DNA of 64,000 bases from Rallus limicola (Eukaryota; Chordata; Aves; Gruiformes; Rallidae): assembly GCA_022605955.1 (NCBI GenBank), contig JAKCOZ010000003.1, forward strand, positions 47,430,179 through 47,494,178. The letters run 5' to 3'. The notes beneath the pieces were generated by a model. The model was not told where the DNA came from. It did no database searches and saw only the letters and a list, made by a program, of their open reading frames with translations. The position numbers were made by a program, and so were the translations under genes. Below are positions 1 through 9,815 of the stretch, in pieces. The number at the start of each line of letters is the position of its first letter. Position 1 is the first letter of the stretch.

Positions 1-2428
1 ATGTGCTCTCTGGTGCACTTTCCTAAGGAGAAGACAAGCATTTAGAATGAGATCTAAATCTGGACATGTAGAGTCAGTCAGCATGTAGTCCTAAATGTAT
101 TCCTCATTTACACTTTTGACTGTGGTGTCCATCCAGAGTTTTCTTTCTTTCATCATGTTGTTGCATCATCAAGACCTTCATCCTGCTGAGGGCTGCTATT
201 AGGGAATGGGAAAAGGATGGCCAGACTGAGCGCAGTGATGGCACTTCAGTTCTTCAAGTTCCAAGAGATGGAGTCTGTTGTCGCCTGGATGCTACCAATG
301 TAGGTAGCGCTAGTCCAGAAAGGCAAATCAACTGTTTACATGATAAAATTATAAAATATATTAACCCATGAGTGGTTGGGAATTGACAGTGCCACCAATG
401 CAGAGATAAGACCATGCTGCTTCAAGAGTTGGCTGGCTGCTGAAGACTGTGGACTTCCTTCACCTGGATGCCGAGCAGCAGAACAAATACCACAGGGGAG
501 AAAAAGGCAGTTCTGGGAAGTCCGGACTAGAGCCAGGCAGGATCCAGGAAGTCCCTCAGCTTTGTGGATATCCAAACACCAGCAAAAGCAAACTTGTTCA
601 AACTGGGCCCAGATTTTTATACAAACTAAAACATTTTTCTGTGTCCTTTGAAGGAGTGCAGACAGTGGGCCTCCATTCCCATGTGTTATGGAGTTAGGGA
701 CCAATTTTTTGTCTGCATCTGAAAAGTAGGAACCTCATTACCCTCAATGTCTGCTTCAAATGAAAGGTAGCCATCTTAAACATTTAACTAGATAGAGAAA
801 CCAAAGGATAGTCATTGATTTCAGGTTGATACCTATATAGGAGTGATTGATATTTTCACAATTTTAGAGAACGAACCAACAGATCCTCAAGCCAAAACGG
901 GGCGGGGAGGGTGTGTGTGTGTGGAAATAAAAAGGAAAAAATTCCCCTGGAAAACTTTTATTTCAGAGCCTCCAGTCATGTTCCAAAGCAACTAGGCATT
1001 ATTTAAGAATTCTTCATTCTGACAAGGCTGGATTCTCCCCAGCGCTGGGCTGCATTCTTTGGACTGGGGGTGAGGGGTGAGGGGAAGAAAAAAAGAAATT
1101 GTAAATGGGGTTGTTTTAGTGCATTAGTGGACAAGAGGAAACTAGGTCAGCATGAGATTGGTGGTCTGTTTTACAATGAACTATGAAGTGCTCCTGTCCC
1201 CCTGAGATGGTTGGGCATTACTGGAAAGAAGACCCTCTGTGCTGAGAGGGAGATCCTGTCCCTCAAGAATTTCCTTTTACAGGAAGGGAAAATATTTTCC
1301 CCACTGATCTATCTGTCATCTGATAGTGAACCAAGATGTTTGAAGTAGCTATTTTGTACCCATGACCCACTGCCCTCAGCTTCCTCTAGCCCTGGGAAAG
1401 CCCTAGTCATCTTCTTTGCAAAACCTTTGTGAGTAATTACTTGTTCCACAGCTTTCTTGCATTATGGGGGCTGGAATTCATCCAGAACCTCTACACCAAA
1501 AGAAAGTTCAGCACCGTAGTCCTACCTTTTGTCCTTGCTCTATGTCAAAACTCAAAAGGCTGGTATTTACTACAAAATGAAGTTCCAATTAATTTAATTA
1601 AATATTCTCTTTGGTAAAGGGCGCTCCATATGCCTTATTTTGATTAAGCTAAGATGTCTTCATTTGACTTCTTTATTATTTAACTTTTAGCTAAAGACAT
1701 AACACAACTTAAATCATACTTATCATGTAACAGGCATCGCTAGTTTTGTGTTGAGAACTATAACCAGTGACCAAGCCATTTCTCTGTGGCCTCTTTATTT
1801 TAGCAGATCGGTGCTTTCTGAAGAAGAAAAAAAAAAACCACCTGGAAAATTTCCAGCCATCGTTACTGGAAACAATGTTTGTTCTGCCATGTCCATCTCC
1901 TTTGAGGTCAGCAGGCTGGTTATTTATCGTCTGGTATGTGTGACAATGAATATGCCCTTATGTAAGTCAGCAATTTCAGCTATTTCAAAATCAGCAAAGT
2001 GTACTTAGTGCAGACACGAAATCCAAATCTAAGCAGAGTATAACCCTGCCCAGGCTCTGGTGACTATGATAAACATCGCGAGCCTGTCTTGTCTACAGAA
2101 CTGGGTGGAAAGGGTTTGCTGAAGCGGAGGACCCTTAATTATCATGGAGCAGTGTGGCATGGTGGCACCGGGAGCCTAGCACCGGCTGTCTCCACAGCCC
2201 TGTGTTGGGAACTACTCGGCTGCATCCAGCCAGAGCAGGCCACAAGCTCTGTGCACCTTTTGAGGGCTCCCTCTTGGCTGCAGTAGGAGGTATGGTGTAG
2301 ATGTTCTCCCTGGCTTTACACTGAAGTATTGTTGCTCTTCATTAGCTCCAGGTCTTAATGTGCAAAGTGGTAAATAACAAAATTATGCCTACCAGTGAAC
2401 TGCCTGATTCAGCTGCTCTCATGTCAGG
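1..2428. other. Apparently single-copy non-coding DNA
   Basis: No repeat family, RNA gene or convincing exon is recognised. A short (GT)6 run lies at 911-922 and a G-rich run with three G tracts at about 1062-1083. The open frames present (up to 122 codons) have no recognisable protein family, no splice context and no codon pattern that sets them apart from chance. It could be intergenic or intronic; the sequence alone does not decide. Confidence 0.5.
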
Positions 2429-2506
2429 TGTCCAGGTTTTGGCTGGGATAGAGTTAATTTATTTTTCTAGTAGTGAGCATAGTGCTGTGATTTGGATTTA
2501 GGATGA

Positions 2507-2812
2507 ATCACAGAATCACAGAATTGTAGGGGTTGGAAGGGACCTCAAGAGATCATCTGGTCCTATGCCCCTGCCAAAGCAGGTTCCCTAGAACAGGTCA
2601 CACAGGTAGGCATCCAGATGGGTCTTGAATATCTCTAGAGAAGGAGCCTCCACAACATCCCCAGGCAGCCTGTCCCAGGGCTCTGTCACCCTCATTGTGA
2701 AAAAGTTCTTCCACATATTGGTCGGAACTTCCTGTGCTCCAACTCGAGGCCATTGTCCCTGGTCCTGTCCACAAACACCACTGAAAAGAGGTTGGCCATT
2801 TCCATTTGTCTC
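2507..2812 (-). mobile_element. CR1 3' fragment inserted in the LTR
   Basis: The plus strand begins with two TCACAGAA-type octamers, the reverse complement of a CR1 tail, followed by the GGTTGGAAGGGACCTC block. It therefore lies in minus orientation. It is strongly 5'-truncated and keeps only the 3'UTR and the last part of ORF2. LTR sequence is found on both sides, so the CR1 arrived after the LTR. The right border is uncertain by about 10 bases. Confidence 0.9.
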
Positions 2813-2818
2813 CCACAA
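2588..2818 (-). pseudogene. CR1 ORF2 C-terminal remnant
   Basis: A minus-strand frame of 76 codons carries the conserved CR1 ORF2 tail: the FTMRVTEPWDRLP motif, then VVEAPSLEIFKTHLD, then a stop. In intact CR1 elements this is the far C-terminus of the endonuclease/reverse-transcriptase protein, downstream of the catalytic domains. The catalytic parts are absent through 5' truncation, so it has no activity. The Met at the start of the frame is internal to the old protein and is not a real start. The last few codons reach into the restored LTR sequence on the right. Confidence 0.85.
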
Positions 2819-2997
2819 TGTTCATAACACACTGCTGATTTAGTGGTTGCCAAGTATTCAAGGATTTTTCAACTTCTCATACAGCCCAGCCAAGGAGGAG
2901 GTGGGGGTTGTCCAAGAAGCTGGGAGGGGACACACTGGGAACAGCTGACCCAAACCGGCCCACAGAATATTCCATATCATATAATGTCATGGTCTTG

Positions 2998-3004
2998 TAT
3001 ATAA
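2998..3004 (+). promoter_or_regulatory. TATA-like box of the LTR
   Basis: TATATAA lies about 430 bp into the interrupted LTR, downstream of the AATGTCAT block and followed by ACTGGGAGAG. This is where the U3 promoter TATA box sits in this LTR type. Whether it is still used is unknown. Confidence 0.4.
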
Positions 3005-3147
3005 CTGGGAGAGTTATCAGGGAGGCAGCACAGCTCAGGAACTAGCTGAGCATCTGTTTTCAGTGGCAAGCAATTGACCTGTTCATCACTTCGTTTCTAT
3101 ATTCTTTTACCATTATTCTTACTATTATTATCTTCTTTTTCTGTCCT

Positions 3148-3153
3148 ATTAAA
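3148..3153 (+). promoter_or_regulatory. LTR polyadenylation signal ATTAAA
   Basis: ATTAAA lies in the pyrimidine-rich part of the LTR, shortly before the cctcaacccac block. This is the usual place of the R-region poly(A) signal in this family. Assignment is by position only. Confidence 0.4.
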
Positions 3154-3284
3154 TTTTCTTTACCTCAACCCACATGTTTTACATTTTTCTTTTCTATCCT
3201 CTCAACCAATCCACAGGGGGAACTGAACGAGAGGCTGTGTGGTTGTTTTAGTTGCTTTATTGCTGTCTGGGTTAAACCATGGCA

Positions 3285-4218
3285 TCAAGGAATATGTGTG
3301 TGGACCAAGAGTCCATTGCTGCTGACTCTTTGGTTTAAACTGAAGCATAATTTAGACCTGTAAAATATTCTGCTAAAATGATGTTTTAATCAATATAGAT
3401 TAAAGTGTATAAGTAACAGGGAAATAGTATATTTTCTTCAGCTTCAACAGAAGAATAGGAAATTAAAAGACCCCTCCAGGAGATAGGCTGACTTTGGTGG
3501 ATATGTATCTGCTGCTGAATCCCACCTTGCGCTCCTCATTAATCACTTCTATACAGTGATATTGTAGATACTGTATAGCAAGGCCTGTTCCCACTGGTAT
3601 GGTGCCTGCACTGGCAGCAGCTTTGCCACATGAGCCATGGTTGGGCACCTCTCAAAATGCTGCCTTAAGATCACACTAGAAGTAGCTATGAGAACTGATC
3701 TGAAGGATAACTGGGGGAGCTTGCAGTCACAAACTATGAATCTATGTCCCACCAATTCATCCCGCAGTATATCTCTCATGTGGACAAGGTGTGAGGAAGC
3801 AAAGCACATTTCTTCCCAGCATCAGAAGCACAGAGTACACTACTAATGCACCATGTCCTGTATCATCCTCGTGCATGCTGTGGAGCAGACCAGTCCTGAG
3901 CTGGTATCAAGCTTGCAAGGACAAATTACTCTTTCACAGACTTTTTTTGAACAAACATGAGTGGGTAAAACAAGTCTATACCAGTTCAGAGCTCTGCAAC
4001 CCTGTGAAGGTGATTGATTTGAAGTAAGGGACCAGCAAAACAGGTTTGGCATCCCAAACTTCACAGCCAGCACCAGCTAGTTATTCCTAAACAGACACAG
4101 GCACAAATGCCATTACAGATCTCAGTACTTGAAGTCATTTGGTTACATATTTCCCATGTGGTCACAAGGCATGAAGGCCAGTTGCTTGTTTTTCTATTTA
4201 CACATATATATAAATATA
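3285..4218. other. Non-coding spacer, nothing recognised
   Basis: AT-rich sequence between the LTR and the next CR1. No repeat, RNA gene or exon is recognised. The last 20 bases are an AT-rich run that forms the CR1 integration flank. Confidence 0.5.
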
Positions 4219-5966
4219 TCATAAAATCATAGAATGTGTTAGATTGGAAGGGATGTTTAAAGGTCCTCTAGTCCACCCCCCCTGCAGTAAGCAGGGACAT
4301 CTTCGCTAGATCAGGTTGCTCAGCCCCATCAAGCCTGACCTTGAATATCTCCAGGGATGGGGCCTCCACTACCTCTCTGAGTGACCTGTTCCAGTGGTCT
4401 ACCATCTTCATAATGAAGAACTTTTTCCTAATATTCAACCTACATATATCCTTTTCTAGTTTAAAACCATTACCCCTCATTCTATTGCTACACATCCTCG
4501 TGAACAGTCCTTCCTCACCTTTCTTACAGGCACCTTCCAGGTATTGAAAAGCCTCTATAAGGTCCCCCTGGAGCCTTCTCTTCTCCAGGTTGAACAACCC
4601 CAATTCTCTCAGACTAGATTCAAATGAGAGGTGCTACAGTCCTTTGATCATTTTTGTGGCACTCCTCTAGATGCACTCCAACAGGTCCATGTCCTTCTTG
4701 TGTTGAGGGCTCCAAAGCTGGACACAGTATTCCAGGTGAGGTGTCACCAGGGCAGAGTGGAGGGGCAGAATCACACCTCTCCATCTGCTGGCCACACTTC
4801 TTTTGGTGCAGCCAAGATGTGGTTGGCCTTCTGGGCTGCAGATGCACATTGGTGGCTCATGTCCAGCTTCTCATCCATGAGTACCCCCAAGTCCTTTTCC
4901 TCAGGGCTGCTTTCCAGCACATCATCTCACCTGTATGGATAATGGAGGTGTCCCAACCCAGGTGCAGGACCCTGCACTTGGCTTTCTTGAACCTCATAAT
5001 GTTGACCTGGGCCCACTTGTCCAGCCTGTCCAGGTCCCTCTGGATGGCATCCTGTCCCTCTGTCATGTTAACTGTACCACCCAACTTGGTGTCATCAGCA
5101 TACCTGCTGAGGGAGCACTCAATCCCACTGTCATTATCATGAATAAAGATATTAAACAGCACTGGTTCCAATACTGACCCTTTAGGAACACTACTCATCA
5201 CCATCTTCCATCTAGATATCGAGCCACTGACCACCACCCTCTGAATGCAACCATCCAGCCAATTCCTTATCCACTGAACAGTCCATCCATCAAATCCGTA
5301 TCTCCCCAACTTAGAGAGAAGGATGTTGTGGGGGACCATGTCAAAGGTCTTCCTTGCAGAAATCCAGATAGATGACATGCATATTTCTTCCCTTGTCTAC
5401 TGATGCAGTTACTCCATTGTAGAATGCCACTATACTGACTCTCAAAAATCACCTCCCTGTCCTCCATGTCCCTCAGCATAGCTTCTAGGAGGATCTGTTC
5501 CATGATTTTTCCAGGCCCAGAGGTGAGACTGGCAGGTCAGTAGTTCCATGGGTACTCCTTCCTACCCTTTTAAAAAATGGGTGCAATGTTTCCTCTCTTC
5601 CAGTCACCAGGGACTTCACCTGACTGCAATGACTTTTCAAATATCATGGAGATACCAGCCAATTTCTGCACGACTCTGGGATGCATCTCATCAAGTCCCA
5701 TGGACTTGTGTACATTCAGGTTCCTCAGATGGTCACAAACCTTATCTTCACTTAAATGGGAGGGACTTTGTCTCCCTGGTCACTGTGTTATGGGCTGTCA
5801 ACTTGAGAGTGGTGAGGAGCGAGGTTTCCACTGAAGACTGAGGCAAAAATGTTGTTGAGAAGCTCAGCCTTTTCCTCATCTGTTGTTACCAGTTCACTAT
5901 TGTTGCTCACTGGGGGGTATGCTTTCTTTAACCTTCCTTTTCTGGTTTATATATCTGTAGAAGCCA
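4219..5966 (-). mobile_element. CR1 retrotransposon, 5'-truncated, 1.7 kb
   Basis: The left end on the plus strand is TCATAAAATCATAGAAT, the complement of a CR1 octamer tail, followed by the ATTGGAAGGGATG block. Coding homology then runs leftward-to-rightward on the minus strand up to about 5966, where it stops within the N-terminal part of the RT region and gives way to AT-rich DNA. It differs at many positions from the CR1 copies at 8955 and 55851, so it belongs to another subfamily or is older. Both flanks are (AT)-rich and share catatat-like runs, so a target duplication cannot be judged. Confidence 0.92.
4268..5960 (-). pseudogene. CR1 ORF2 remnant with reverse transcriptase palm motifs
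   Basis: Several broken minus-strand frames together cover the CR1 reverse transcriptase and C-terminal region. In order are a segment with MEQILLEAMLRDMED (about 5460-5500), then a 173-codon frame at 4857-5378. That frame has [13 protein letters not shown] (motif A aspartate), [15 protein letters not shown] (motif B, PQG changed to PKG) and YADDTKLGG at about 5079-5102 (motif C, both catalytic aspartates kept). Further left are the [17 protein letters not shown] block and the SLREVVEAPSLEIFK tail at 4268-4603. Intact CR1 ORF2 also has an N-terminal endonuclease, which is missing here. Frameshifts separate the pieces, so no active enzyme can be made. Confidence 0.9.
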
Positions 5967-8954
5967 TATATGTATCTATGAAAATATGAAAGAAAATATA
6001 CATATATGTATATACTCTCTCCAGATAAAAGGAGTTCTCAGATATATATATATATGACATCAGTTTATCTGTGAGGAAGCAGCCCTTTGCTTGCCAGTAT
6101 ACCATTGTATTAGTTTTCCCTAGGTGAAAGAATGTTTTTCTCTTGAATGCTGAAGAAATCCAGACTATTCTGTGACCCAAGAGCTATGACTGAAAGCACA
6201 GGGAAAAGCAGGAATGCTTTTCTATGCTAATGCCAGTCTTGTGCTGACAGCTTTATACCCAGGCCTCATGTTCCGCTTGTCTGCCTGGGACAGTCCGTGT
6301 CTTTGCCTTGCACTTTGCAGGCTGCTTCGTGCCCATAGGATGGCAAGTTTCCTCCTACATCATACTGTTCTGATGTGGGAGCAAGTGATCCCACAGTATC
6401 AGTGTCTAAAACATGTCTGGAGAGGTGTGCATGTGTGTGCAGAGCACCCACAGTGCTTTATTTGGATTCATTTCCCCTCTTCAGTAATTTTCTCCATTAC
6501 TCCCCCCCTCTACCTTGCTTGCCTATCTCTGAACAAGCTGCAGGGGCAAAAATAAACAAGATTCTTATTAATCTAGGCCAAGTGTCAGGCTTTCTATTGC
6601 AAGACTAGAAATAATTGAAGGACCATGTAAATAACACACTCACACACAGAGAGCTTGTTAGTTAGTTACTGCTGCCCAATACATGCCATTTAATGCTTGT
6701 GTCTGTTGGATCTGCATATACTGCACACTAAGTAGTACCAATAGTATACAAAGACTTAACTATGTGTGTGTGAAAGTTGTGAGCTGTGGTGTGTTAACAG
6801 CCTCGTAGAGAGACCACACAAGGTGCACGGAAAATAAGAGAAAATAATTTGTTTAGTCCATGTCTTACCCACCAGTGACAATTAGCATTAAGACCTTCGG
6901 TTTCACAGCTGAGAAAAAAAGTTGAGCGCAACTATTTTTCCACTGAAAAATTGCACTCTGATATGTTTAGATGAAATATTGGATGCAATTAGGTAAAATA
7001 TGTCTCTGTCAATAGGTTTGCATTCAGAAAAATGAAAATTAATTGCTTAGCTTCCATTTTTACTTTATCACAATGGAACATTTTCATATTTCATTTTATA
7101 TTACTTAGCTTTGAATTAACATGTTACAAATTATAAAAGTTTGTTACTTATGTTTTCATGGTATTCAGGTCTTGTCAGAGAAAGGCAACAATCTTGTTTG
7201 ACGTGATTATGGGTCTGGTTGTCATAGGTAATTGTACTGCTGTGGTAGTTAACATCTTTAAGGCATCCTGCATGACAATTTTATTAAAACATTTGAATTA
7301 TGCAATTTATGGGGATCATGCTAGATGGATTAAAAATCAACTTACTGTTGTGTCTCAAAATGCATCTGTCACTGAGGAAATATCAAAGAACATCCATAGG
7401 CTTGATTCTGGAAGTCCTCATACATCTGTTCATTCTCATAAGGTGTTTTAGAATCCATATATAGGCATAATCTTGTTACAGAATCATCATAAAATTACAA
7501 AGATCAACGAATGCTCCAGGTATTGACATTATGAGGGACATACTGGAATGCTTAACTGCATATTTAGATCATTATTTTTGAAGGATGAATTAATCTTCTG
7601 TATTGAGGCTGGTATGACTTCATGTTTGCAGGAGTTTGACTTTTTTTTAATAAATAGTCGTGTGAGTCTGCTTGTAAAGAAACAGCATTGCTCTAGGCAC
7701 ATCTAAGTCATATGAAAGGGCAAGGTACCTGCCAAGGAAGTTTTAACTTCAGTGTGATCAAACCACTTCCCATAAGAACAATTGTCAGTTCTTCCAACAG
7801 GTACAACTGAAGGGCCATCTCTAGATTGTATTGGTCACTGTATGGCCTGTAAATCTAGTTTAATTTTATACAACTTTTCTTTAATTTTAGCAAAAAAGAA
7901 AAAAAAAAAAGGAAAATGAGAAGAAGTTTTCTTACTGTTTTCTTGCTACATACAGCATTGATTACAGTGCGCGTTGCCTCTGACTTTTGCGTGATTACAT
8001 CTGCACATTGTTGAGGGTCACAGAATGAAGCACCAGTCCCTGGCTCTGTGAGGGCAGTAATCCAGGTCCCCCATCAGCCTTGCTCTGGTGATAAGAGCAA
8101 CTGCAATGACCTGCTTCTGAGTCATCACTGCAGTTCCCAGCGGCATTTCAGTTTAATGAACACATTCACACTTGTTGCCTCTACATCTCAAATTGCTTCC
8201 CTGAATATTTATGTATGGAAAATATGTCATCTGAAAGTGCTCCTTACCCTCCAAAGAACTGTTATTTTGTAATTTCCAAATAATGATTAAGGAGTAGCCA
8301 ACAGACAAACTGGAAAGCAAAAATCTGTCACTTGTTCATTCTTCAGTGGTTCCTCATTAAAACTTGGATAATAAGGGGAAGAACAAATCCCCACTGTGAC
8401 TGAGCCCCACATAGGACCTACACATAGGAGTTCTGTATAATGGACACAAACATACACAAAAAAGCATTGCAGCTGCAGTGTCAGCTTTTATCCTGCCTTT
8501 CACTTGTACAAGATCATACCCTGTCTTTGGATATCTAACTATGCTTTCTACTTTCATTATTAAGAGATATGGATATGAATCTCTCCATTAATCTTCATTA
8601 TAAAGTCACCAGCTTCTGGCTAATGCTTTGAAAATCTGCCTTCAACAAGCTGGCAAGAGTACCATTACTACTGGTATCTTGGTCTTCTCTAATCTAGCCC
8701 TTGCCATAATACAGCTTGACTAGATTCATAGTCACAGATATTTTCTTGGGAGATTTGTGGCTCAAAGAATTGTGTCTTCCAGTGATCTAGAAGCTGAAAA
8801 CATTTATATGAGATGATACACTCACTAGCTGGAGCAAAGCTGTTGCATTTCCATTCCAGATTTGGGTCTGGTTGTTGAAGGAGGGGTTTGACCACAATGA
8901 TCTCTGGTGTGTGCCTGCCATTGACAGTGACAATGACAAAGAATAAGACAGCTC
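5967..8954. other. AT-rich non-coding DNA
   Basis: Starts with an AT-rich tract with (AT)7 at 6042-6055. An A-rich run lies at about 7890-7912. An open frame of 97 codons at 7158-7451 (plus) has no recognisable family and lies in AT-rich DNA. I see no repeat family or RNA gene. Confidence 0.45.
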
Positions 8955-9815
8955 TCACAGAATCACAGAATCACAGAATCACAGAATGGCATGGGTTGGA
9001 AGGGACCCCAAGGATCATAGCGCTCCAACCCCCCTGCCACAGGCAGGGACACCAACCTCCAGGCCTGGATCTACACAAGGTTGCCCAGGGCCTCATCCAA
9101 CCTGGCCTTGAACACCTCCAGGCATGGGGCATCCACCACCTCTCTGGGCAGCCTGTTCCAGCACCTCACTACTCTCTCTGTGAAAAACTTCCCCCTAATA
9201 TCTAATCTGAACCTTCCCTCCTTTAGCTTTAGTCCATTCCCCCTTGTCCTGCCATTTTCTACTGTTTTAAAAAGTTGAATCCCCTCCTGTTTGTATGCTC
9301 CCTTCAGGTACTGGAAGGCTGCAATGAGGTCCCCCTGCAGCCTTCTCTTCTCCAGGCTGAACAAGTCCACCTCCCTCAGCCTCTCCTCACAGGGGAGGTG
9401 TTTCAGCCCTCTAATCATCCTCGTGGCCCTCCTCTGAACCCTCTCCAACAGTTCCACATCTTTCTTGTACTGGGGCCCCAGATCTGGACACAGGACTCCA
9501 GATGGGGCCTCCTGAGGGCAGATTAGAGAGGGACAATCACCTCCCTGTCCCTGCTGGCCACCCCTCTTCTGATGGAGCCCAGGATACCATTGGCCTTCAG
9601 AGCTGCAAGAGCACACTGCTGGCTCATGTTAAGTTTCTTGTCTACCAGAATCCCCAGGTCCTTCTCAGCAGGGCTACTCTTAAGGAGCTCTTCTCCCAGC
9701 CTGTATCTATGTCTGGGATTCCTCCAGCCCAAGTGCAACACCTTACACTTGGCAGTGTTGAACTTCCTTAGATTCACCCGGGCCCACCTTTCCAGCCTGT
9801 CAAGATCCCTCTGGA
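8955..9815 (-). mobile_element. CR1 3' end, 5'-truncated, 0.86 kb
   Basis: Four perfect TCACAGAA octamers at 8955-8986 mark the 3' tail of a minus-strand CR1. Next come the GGGTTGGAAGGGACC block, the 3'UTR, and ORF2 coding sequence up to about 9815 (GATCCCTCTGGAG). The copy is well preserved and very similar to the plus-strand copy at 55851-56321. A possible flanking repeat, agctctca (8950-8957) against agctatca (9815-9822), overlaps the octamers on one side and is not secure. Confidence 0.95.
9071..9777 (-). pseudogene. CR1 ORF2 C-terminal remnant, one frameshift
   Basis: Two overlapping minus-strand frames make up this relic. The upstream one (9523-9777) carries the end of the RT/thumb region with [12 protein letters not shown] and the [15 protein letters not shown] block. 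The downstream one (9071-9616, 181 codons, uninterrupted) carries [39 protein letters not shown] and a normal stop after LGNLV. The switch between frames near 9520-9610 is a frameshift. The conserved order is that of CR1 ORF2. The catalytic palm and endonuclease are lost by 5' truncation. A 181-codon open frame shows that this copy is fairly young compared with the one at 4219. Confidence 0.9.

Larger units (their letters stand above)
2429..3284 (+). mobile_element. Solo LTR, avian endogenous retrovirus family A, split by CR1
   Basis: The sequence starts TGTCCAGG and ends in an ACCATGGCA-type terminus, the TG...CA ends of a retroviral LTR. The 5-bp flanks are tcagg (2424-2428) and tcaag (3285-3289), a target duplication with one mismatch. 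The body has the usual order for this common bird LTR: a 5' block with GATAGAGTTAATTT, a middle block with ACAGCTGACCCAAA, a TATA-like box at 2998-3004, and a pyrimidine-rich R/U5 region with ATTAAA at 3148-3153. A CR1 fragment occupies about 2507-2812, and LTR sequence resumes with an aatgttcataacac-type block. Without the insert the LTR is about 550 bp. No internal retroviral sequence lies beside it, so it is a solo LTR left by recombination. The family is recognised from memory of bird genomes, and no database name is claimed. Confidence 0.85.

Noticed and set aside
1062..1083. Possible G-quadruplex
   Set aside because: Only three close G tracts; the fourth is too far away for a convincing fold.
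4654..5142. 162-codon plus-strand open frame
   Set aside because: It is antisense to the CR1 ORF2 relic on the minus strand; its openness follows from the coding sequence on the other strand.
7158..7451. 97-codon open frame with a hydrophobic N-terminal segment
   Set aside because: AT-rich setting, no family recognised, and no splice or promoter support.
8955..8986. Four direct 8-bp repeats resembling a short array
   Set aside because: They are the octamer tail of a minus-strand CR1, not a CRISPR or regulatory array.
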